Shown piece after piece: positions 59,048-64,000 of a stretch of DNA of 64,000 nucleotides. The notes below the pieces were generated by a model that saw only the letters and a list, made by a program, of their open reading frames with translations, was not told where the DNA came from and made no database searches. The position numbers and the translations under genes were made by a program. This stretch comes from Lachnospiraceae bacterium AC2028 (GTDB lineage: Bacteria; Bacillota; Clostridia; Lachnospirales; Lachnospiraceae): contig JNJD01000006.1 in NCBI GenBank assembly GCA_000702685.1, positions 682,001 to 746,000 on the forward strand, given 5' to 3'. How positions within the stretch are numbered: position 1 is the first letter of the stretch; each line of letters starts with the position of its first letter.

Positions 59048-60141
59048 TACTCTTCTCCAATCTTTCCGGCCGCTTCGAGCACTGCCTTGTATAATCCCTT
59101 AGCCAGGCGTTCCCTGTAGGAATCATCCGTCATCAGTTCGTTTTCGCGGCTGTTATCGCTGTTTCCGAGGGTAATATATGCCGCCGGAACATTTATATCA
59201 TATAAAACACTTCCTTCGGGAGCCTCCTCTATACCTACGGCCCTGTCGGATACCGCGATCGCGGTGTTCGTAAGACAGCTTTCGCAAAGCCGGATGCTTC
59301 CGTATCCGGGGATATAATACATCGGATCGTAATACGTCTTTATCCCGTGATGATCCGCTCCGTCATGGGATACTCCGAGCCCGATGAATATGTCCGCTCC
59401 CGTCTCTTCGGTAAGCTGCGCCGCGGTCACATATTTTCCCTCTGCGGCATCCGCTTCCGCGATATAAACCTTTATGCCGTCTGCGGAAAGCATGCTTTCA
59501 CACCTTCCGGCCACATCGGTCAGTACGCCTGCTGCCGAATAACTGTCCTCCGGATCCATGACGACTATGAAATCATATAAATCGGACGCAGCCACAGCCT
59601 CCATCGTAACGGTATTTTCATCTATCGACAGGATGTATTCGTATACGCCGGTCATATCGAAAACAAGAAGTGCTCCGGCACTCGTATACGCAACCGAACA
59701 CCTGCTCACAAGCGAAGGATCTCCCGTGATCCTGCCCGCATCGACGGAAACTCCGGTCTCTGACATGGATCCGAAATAGTCATCGGAATCCGTATTGATA
59801 TGCACAAGAAATCTTCTTTCGTTGTACAGATTCTCGGTTACGATATCCGCCGCCCTGACACCTGCGGGAACACTGAACGAAACGGTTTTTGCGTTTTCCG
59901 AAGGCGCCGCGGAAAGAGGTATCAGCTCCGACAGATCTATCAGCTTATCATCGCTTACATTGGCGCTTGTGATGACGATCGGCTTGACCATGCAATAGTA
60001 AAGGCATACCGCCATGCACGCAGCAAAAAGAAAACTCCAGAGCAGTCCCGTATAAAGCCTGCCCGAAGGTCTTATATCCCCGGTCTTGAGCTGGGGGTCT
60101 ATGAACTTGACGTAAGGAACCTTCTTAACCTGTCCGGACAT
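59047..60141 (-). CDS. Degenerate N-acetylmuramoyl-L-alanine amidase-like (Amidase_3) membrane protein
   Basis: 364 residues. Cytoplasmic tail, one transmembrane helix (about 31-52), an extracellular beta domain (about 65-180) and an Amidase_3-like fold (about 188-364). Recognisable by VVMDPEDSYS (normally DPGHGG), DIFIGLGVSHD...GIKTYY (normally DLFISIHAN...GxETYY) and YITLGNSDNSRENELMTD (normally ELGFLSN). The zinc His of DPGHGG and the catalytic Glu near the end are replaced, so it is probably inactive and may bind peptidoglycan or regulate. Stop/start contacts on both sides show tight operon coupling. Confidence 0.7.
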   Translation of the reverse strand: MSGQVKKVPYVKFIDPQLKTGDIRPSGRLYTGLLWSFLFAACMAVCLYYCMVKPIVITSANVSDDKLIDLSELIPLSAAPSENAKTVSFSVPAGVRAADIVTENLYNERRFLVHINTDSDDYFGSMSETGVSVDAGRITGDPSLVSRCSVAYTSAGALLVFDMTGVYEYILSIDENTVTMEAVAASDLYDFIVVMDPEDSYSAAGVLTDVAGRCESMLSADGIKVYIAEADAAEGKYVTAAQLTEETGADIFIGLGVSHDGADHHGIKTYYDPMYYIPGYGSIRLCESCLTNTAIAVSDRAVGIEEAPEGSVLYDINVPAAYITLGNSDNSRENELMTDDSYRERLAKGLYKAVLEAAGKIGEE

Positions 60142-61275
60142 TTAATCCTTCTTCCTCGAGGGAGGCTTGGGTCCCCTGAATTCGTAAAAGTAAGTCTTCA
60201 TCATACCGTTATATATCTTACGGTTCTTGTCTGCTTTTCTGCCTATATCGCTCTCCGCCTTTTCGTAGGAGCTGATGATATACATGCTCCAGCTGTCGAG
60301 CATTTTGTATCTTTCGCCGAGCACGCGGTAGAGATCTCCCACCTCGGACTTATCCATAAGTCTTTCTCCGTAGGGAGGATTCGTGATTATGAATCCGTAC
60401 TTTTTCGGATGCGAAAGCGCAGCCACATCCCTTGTCTGGAAATGGATCAGATGCTCTACACCTGCATCCGCGGCGTTCTTCCTGGCTATCTTGATCACTT
60501 CGGGATCCGCATCGTACCCCTGGATATCGGTCTCTTTTACATCGATCACCAGATCCCTTGCCTCTTCATATGCATCGTTCCACACATTCTTCGGAACGAT
60601 ATGCTCCCAGTCGCAGGCGGTGAAGAACCTGTTCATTCCGGGCGCCATATTCGCCGCCATAAGCGCCGCCTCTATCGGGAATGTGCCGCTTCCGCAGAAA
60701 GGATCGACCAGTATGCGGTCCCCTCTCCACGGAGTGAGCATTATAAGTCCCGCTGCAAGGTTCTCGGCGATCGGTGCCTTGGCCGTCAGTTTCCTGTAGC
60801 CCCTCTTATGGAGCGATTCACCCGTGGTGTCAAGTCCGATGGTAACCTCATCCTTGTAGATAAAGACCCTGAACGGAAAAGACTCCCCGTCCTCGGGAAA
60901 GTGCTCTATATGGTATACACCCTTGAGGGATTCGACCATGGCCTTCTTGACTATGGACTGTATATCCGAAGGTGAAAAGAGAGCGGATTTTACGCTTGAA
61001 GCCTTGGTCACCCAGAATTTTCCGTTTTCGGGAATGAATTCCTCCCACCTTACGGCCTTTACCCCTTCGAAAAGTTCGTCAAATGTGGTCGCTTTAAAAG
61101 AGGCTGCCTTTATGAGCAGCCTTTCCGCCGTGCGTGAACATATATTGACCCTGGCTACGGCCTCGGAATCGCCGACAAAAGTAACCCTCCCGTCGGAGAC
61201 GGAGGTTACGTCATATCCAAGGTCGGTTATCTCTTTTTTCAGCACGGACTCCATGCCGAAATGACACGGAGCCAT
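60142..61275 (-). CDS. THUMP-containing RNA N2-guanosine methyltransferase (RlmL/UPF0020 type)
   Basis: 377 residues. N-terminal ferredoxin-like and THUMP part (about 1-150), then a Rossmann methyltransferase with VDPFCGSGTFPIEAAL (SAM loop, about 190-205) and the catalytic NPPYGERL (about 291-298), which methylates N2 of guanine in 23S rRNA or tRNA. The ATG at 61275 has AGGA about 13 nt upstream, rather far. Directly abuts the amidase-like gene. Confidence 0.9.
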   Translation of the reverse strand: MAPCHFGMESVLKKEITDLGYDVTSVSDGRVTFVGDSEAVARVNICSRTAERLLIKAASFKATTFDELFEGVKAVRWEEFIPENGKFWVTKASSVKSALFSPSDIQSIVKKAMVESLKGVYHIEHFPEDGESFPFRVFIYKDEVTIGLDTTGESLHKRGYRKLTAKAPIAENLAAGLIMLTPWRGDRILVDPFCGSGTFPIEAALMAANMAPGMNRFFTACDWEHIVPKNVWNDAYEEARDLVIDVKETDIQGYDADPEVIKIARKNAADAGVEHLIHFQTRDVAALSHPKKYGFIITNPPYGERLMDKSEVGDLYRVLGERYKMLDSWSMYIISSYEKAESDIGRKADKNRKIYNGMMKTYFYEFRGPKPPSRKKD

Positions 61276-61299
61276 GATCTCATATATCCTGTTAATGGC

Positions 61300-63687
61300 T
61301 TATTCCTTTCCCCAGCCTAAAAGCATCTCTGTTTTGGTGGGATTGTTTACTATCTTGCAGAATTCATCCTCGGGCATGGGCTTATAGAAATAATAACCCT
61401 GGATCATGTCACAGCCCGCATCGGAAAGGAACGCAAGCTGGTTTTCATTTTCCACGCCTTCCGCAATGACATCCGCGCCGAACGCGTGAGCCATGTTTAT
61501 CGTCGACTTGATTATCTTCTCCGCCTTGTCGCTCTGGCCTATCTTGCGTATGAAACCGATATCGAGCTTGATGGTATCGAATTCATAGCTCTCGAGGGTG
61601 GAAAGCGAGCTCATTCCGCTGCCGTAATCGTCAAGCAGTATCCTTACCTTCTTTTCCTTCATGACCTTCAGGAAATCGAGCGCATTGCTCTCAAGGTTCG
61701 CATATGCGGACTCGGTGATCTCGATCTTTGCCGCACCCTGAGGGAATTCATCGCTGTCGAGCATTTCCTTGATCCTGTCGAGAAGCGTGGGATCGTAGAA
61801 ATCAACCCTGGACAGATTTATTGATACGGGAACCAGGGGATATCCCTCCCTGGAATTCTTCATGAGCATACCGAAGACATTCTCAGCCATATACATATCG
61901 ACTCTGGATACCTTACCGGATTGCTCCAGTGCGGGAATGAAGAGTCCCGGGGATACCATTCCCATATCGTGATGCATCCATCTGACAAGCGATTCGGCGG
62001 ATACCACCTTGTGGGTTATGGTATCGACTACCGGCTGATAGAAGGATACAAGTTCCCTGTTCTTGACCGCCTCTCCGAGATCGGAGATAAGGATCATGCG
62101 GTTTACATAATCAGTGCGCATCCTGTCCGTGTAATCGGTGTACAGAATGGCATCGGAATTGGTTATATTGGACTCCGCAAGCTTGGCCCTGTCTATCATC
62201 AGTCCTACGGAAAGACCGGTATCGACTATATGATAAATACCACATGTTACATTAAAGTCATACTGCTTATAAATGCTTCTGTAGGTCATCTGGGTGAGCT
62301 TTTTCATCCTGGTGGCCCTAAGATATTCATTCCTGATAATGGCCACGAAATGATCGCTCTCGAGACGTCCGAGAACAAGGGGCTCCAGAACATCTTTGAT
62401 CTGGTCCCTGACCATGAATATGACCTTATCTCCGATCTCCTCACCGAAAAGATCGTTAACGGTCTTAAAACCGCGGATATTGGTATAGAGAAGCGAATAA
62501 CCCTTTGAAAGATCCAGCTTGCTTATGCATTTCTCGGCATCTCTGAGGAATCCGGCTCTGGAAAGGATATCCGTCATCCAGTCCCTGTCGATCATCTCGG
62601 TAATGTCCTGAATGATGCATATGATACTGTTCTCTTCCCCGGCAAGAGGACGTATACGGATGTCCATAGCCCTTCTGAATCCGCCTCTTTCCGAGTGCAC
62701 AGTCCTGGAAAAGCAGCCCATGGATTCTATCTCGGCTTCGACCGTCTCACGGGTGGTCTGTCTTATCAGAAGTTCCCTTTCTCTCTCTATAAGTATCTTG
62801 GACGCAAAATCTTGTATGAAGGCTCCGAAGTCCTTTGCTTTGTCGACACTGACGTCATATTTTTGCAAAAAATCACCTGTGAATTTGCTGATAAGCTTGC
62901 CTGTACTGGAGTTTATCTCAAAAACACATATGTAACCGCCTGTCATAACGGCATTCCAGTCACTTTCGCTGACATGACTGTCAATCATGCGCAAAGCCCC
63001 ATTTTCCAAGACTTCGCCCTTTCCGAAGAATTTTGTGACGTCACCGTCAATCAGGAAGTAACTTCCGTCGTCGATCAGGTAAAATTCCCTGTCCTTACTG
63101 TCCGGAACCACAATATCTTCCATCACATTGAATCCGCCGACCTTTTTGGATCTTAAATATTCGCTGTGAGGCAGGATTATCTTGTCTGTAAGCCCGAGGC
63201 CCTCGGAAAAGCGGTTAAAGCCGGGTTCTACGCTCTCTCCGCCCAGTTCGGGTATCAGATATACGGTATCGGAAGAATTGATCGTTCCGGTGCTGAGAGC
63301 GATTATAATGCCCGGATATCCCATCAGGAGCCTCTTAAGGTCGATTTCTTTGAAGAATCCGTTCTGTGCATTCGCCAATCCGCCCGAAAGGATCACCACA
63401 TCCGAATTCCTTACCAGCTCAAAGGCCTCCCCGGAGTTCCTGTGATCGAGTACGGTGGTCTTTTCTATGCCAAATCCGGCCTCGGAGAAGGCCTGGGCAT
63501 ATCTGCCTGCGGAGCCGTCATTATTCTCAAAGTCATCGGGATCTGCGGACACGACCAATAAACCGGAGTTTTCCCTCCAGTATTTCTGCAGATTGCCGAT
63601 AAAATCGTAATCCCCGCGCAGGTGCGCAGGTCCCGGTTCGGCTATCGCCCTGTATTCCACGAATGAACTTGTGAGAAAAACAACCAT
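61300..63687 (-). CDS. S51-peptidase-like domain fused to degenerate GGDEF and EAL domains
   Basis: 795 residues. Residues 1-200 resemble peptidase E (S51): VVFLTSSF, VVILSGGLANAQNG, and IIALSTGT where peptidase E has GxSAG with its nucleophile Ser (about 132). A PAS-like segment (about 225-350) follows. The GGDEF domain (about 365-520) lacks the GGDEF loop (GRLESDHFVAI), so cyclase activity is unlikely. The EAL domain (about 545-785) keeps AESLVRW, NLSRVDF, KIEITESAY, LLDDYGSG, IKLDI and AEGVE, so c-di-GMP hydrolysis is plausible. The S51-like part may be a ligand sensor. Start of the operon that runs to 57963. Confidence 0.88.
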   Translation of the reverse strand: MVVFLTSSFVEYRAIAEPGPAHLRGDYDFIGNLQKYWRENSGLLVVSADPDDFENNDGSAGRYAQAFSEAGFGIEKTTVLDHRNSGEAFELVRNSDVVILSGGLANAQNGFFKEIDLKRLLMGYPGIIIALSTGTINSSDTVYLIPELGGESVEPGFNRFSEGLGLTDKIILPHSEYLRSKKVGGFNVMEDIVVPDSKDREFYLIDDGSYFLIDGDVTKFFGKGEVLENGALRMIDSHVSESDWNAVMTGGYICVFEINSSTGKLISKFTGDFLQKYDVSVDKAKDFGAFIQDFASKILIERERELLIRQTTRETVEAEIESMGCFSRTVHSERGGFRRAMDIRIRPLAGEENSIICIIQDITEMIDRDWMTDILSRAGFLRDAEKCISKLDLSKGYSLLYTNIRGFKTVNDLFGEEIGDKVIFMVRDQIKDVLEPLVLGRLESDHFVAIIRNEYLRATRMKKLTQMTYRSIYKQYDFNVTCGIYHIVDTGLSVGLMIDRAKLAESNITNSDAILYTDYTDRMRTDYVNRMILISDLGEAVKNRELVSFYQPVVDTITHKVVSAESLVRWMHHDMGMVSPGLFIPALEQSGKVSRVDMYMAENVFGMLMKNSREGYPLVPVSINLSRVDFYDPTLLDRIKEMLDSDEFPQGAAKIEITESAYANLESNALDFLKVMKEKKVRILLDDYGSGMSSLSTLESYEFDTIKLDIGFIRKIGQSDKAEKIIKSTINMAHAFGADVIAEGVENENQLAFLSDAGCDMIQGYYFYKPMPEDEFCKIVNNPTKTEMLLGWGKE

Positions 63688-63779
63688 TTATAACCCCGCT
63701 GAACGGATACAGTTATACACATTGATTTTATCATAGATATATAGTGAATACTATTGATTGAAAAGCGGTTTCTAAAGAT

Positions 63780-64000
63780 TTAAGAAATAAAGAGCTGCAT
63801 AAGGGAAAGAGAACCGAAGACAACGTAAACATCCCGGATTTCGCAGGTTTTGCCCGCAGATCCGGCATTTTCGGATATATCGGATCCGGACTTTCCGGAA
63901 CGGGATACTGCCGGGAGGGCATCATATAAACCGTCCGCTTTAGATATACGGATCTTACCGGTAAGGCCAAGCTCTTCACAGACATTTCCGGCAGCACAGA
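63780..64000 (-). CDS. folC: Probable FolC C-terminus, partial (5' end outside window)
   Basis: 73 codons including the stop enter from the right edge. The end, EIRDVYVVFGSLSLMQLFIS, matches the terminal strand of folylpolyglutamate/dihydrofolate synthases (typically VLxFGSLYLxG). The middle, ISKADGLYDALPAV, is also in register. Another frame here is open for 89 codons but matches nothing. The assignment rests on a short tail. Confidence 0.55.
   Translation of the reverse strand, partial: CAAGNVCEELGLTGKIRISKADGLYDALPAVSRSGKSGSDISENAGSAGKTCEIRDVYVVFGSLSLMQLFIS

Noticed and set aside
59800-60975. 391-codon plus-strand open frame
   Set aside because: Antisense to the amidase-like and methyltransferase genes, whose motifs and tight operon spacing are convincing.
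63731-63997. 88-codon minus-strand open frame at the right edge
   Set aside because: The overlapping frame ending at 63780 gives a FolC-like tail; this one gives nothing recognisable.

Overview
The window looks like chromosomal DNA of an anaerobic Clostridia bacterium, most likely a gut or rumen Lachnospiraceae. The pointers are the gene set (XRE plus DUF6442 pair, DUF6033 protein, TIR-Sel1 protein, many small acidic lipoproteins, TrpB-like enzyme behind a tryptophan T-box), strong AGGAGG-type ribosome sites and sigma-A-like promoters. This family assignment is an inference, because there is no rRNA gene in the window.

Layout. 1-2.2 kb: the end of a DUF4143 AAA ATPase gene with promoter repeats, a gene-free stretch with paired GGTGCAAA iterons, and an XRE/DUF6442 operon with a clear operator. 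2.3-8.7 kb: a glycan locus (GH43, GH27 and GH31 hydrolases, with a divergent AraC regulator). 8.8-16.2 kb: mixed accessory and housekeeping genes (kinase-like ATPase, rpiA, ASCH protein, XRE-AbrB regulator, acyltransferase, 2H phosphoesterase, GNAT, AlkZ-related and U32-like proteins). 16.2-26.8 kb: TIR-TPR membrane protein, LytTR/LiaF pair, histidine phosphatase, erythromycin-esterase homologue, DUF6033, DHH phosphoesterase, SDR, TSCPD protein, and TrpB-like enzyme with T-box.

22.5-43.3 kb is seeded with about 15 copies of a 29-bp hairpin repeat (core GGGGACGGTTCCTCC) plus a sister repeat with GAGTCA ends. They lie around a REP-associated tyrosine transposase at 28.5 kb. The same stretch holds HicAB and BrnTA toxin-antitoxin loci, a low-GC lipoprotein and a nuclease-helicase fusion. 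Several genes end exactly at, or inside, a repeat copy.

33.2-51 kb is an envelope-signalling cluster. It has a four-gene lipoprotein operon, a hybrid histidine kinase with a LuxR-type response regulator, another lipoprotein, an OmpR-type response regulator with its kinase, a GntR-ABC transporter operon, a VWA lipoprotein, a trypsin-like protease and an HD-GYP protein. Three minus-strand promoters here (lipoprotein operon, hybrid kinase operon, lone lipoprotein) share one architecture: ACTTTTnGnAT, then GTATYC, then exactly 18 nt, then a -10 box. This suggests an undescribed local regulon and is the finding I rate highest.

52.4-55.8 kb is an integration hotspot downstream of tRNA-Pro(TGG). 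The 3' end of the tRNA is repeated twice more, delimiting two small cargo segments with integrase-like iterons but no integrase. 55.8-64 kb: a lipoprotein, a GH114-like lipoprotein, and a tight operon running from an EAL protein with an S51-peptidase-like N-terminus through an RNA methyltransferase, a degenerate amidase and RdgB to a YfcE-type phosphoesterase. The 3' end of a probable folC lies at the right edge.
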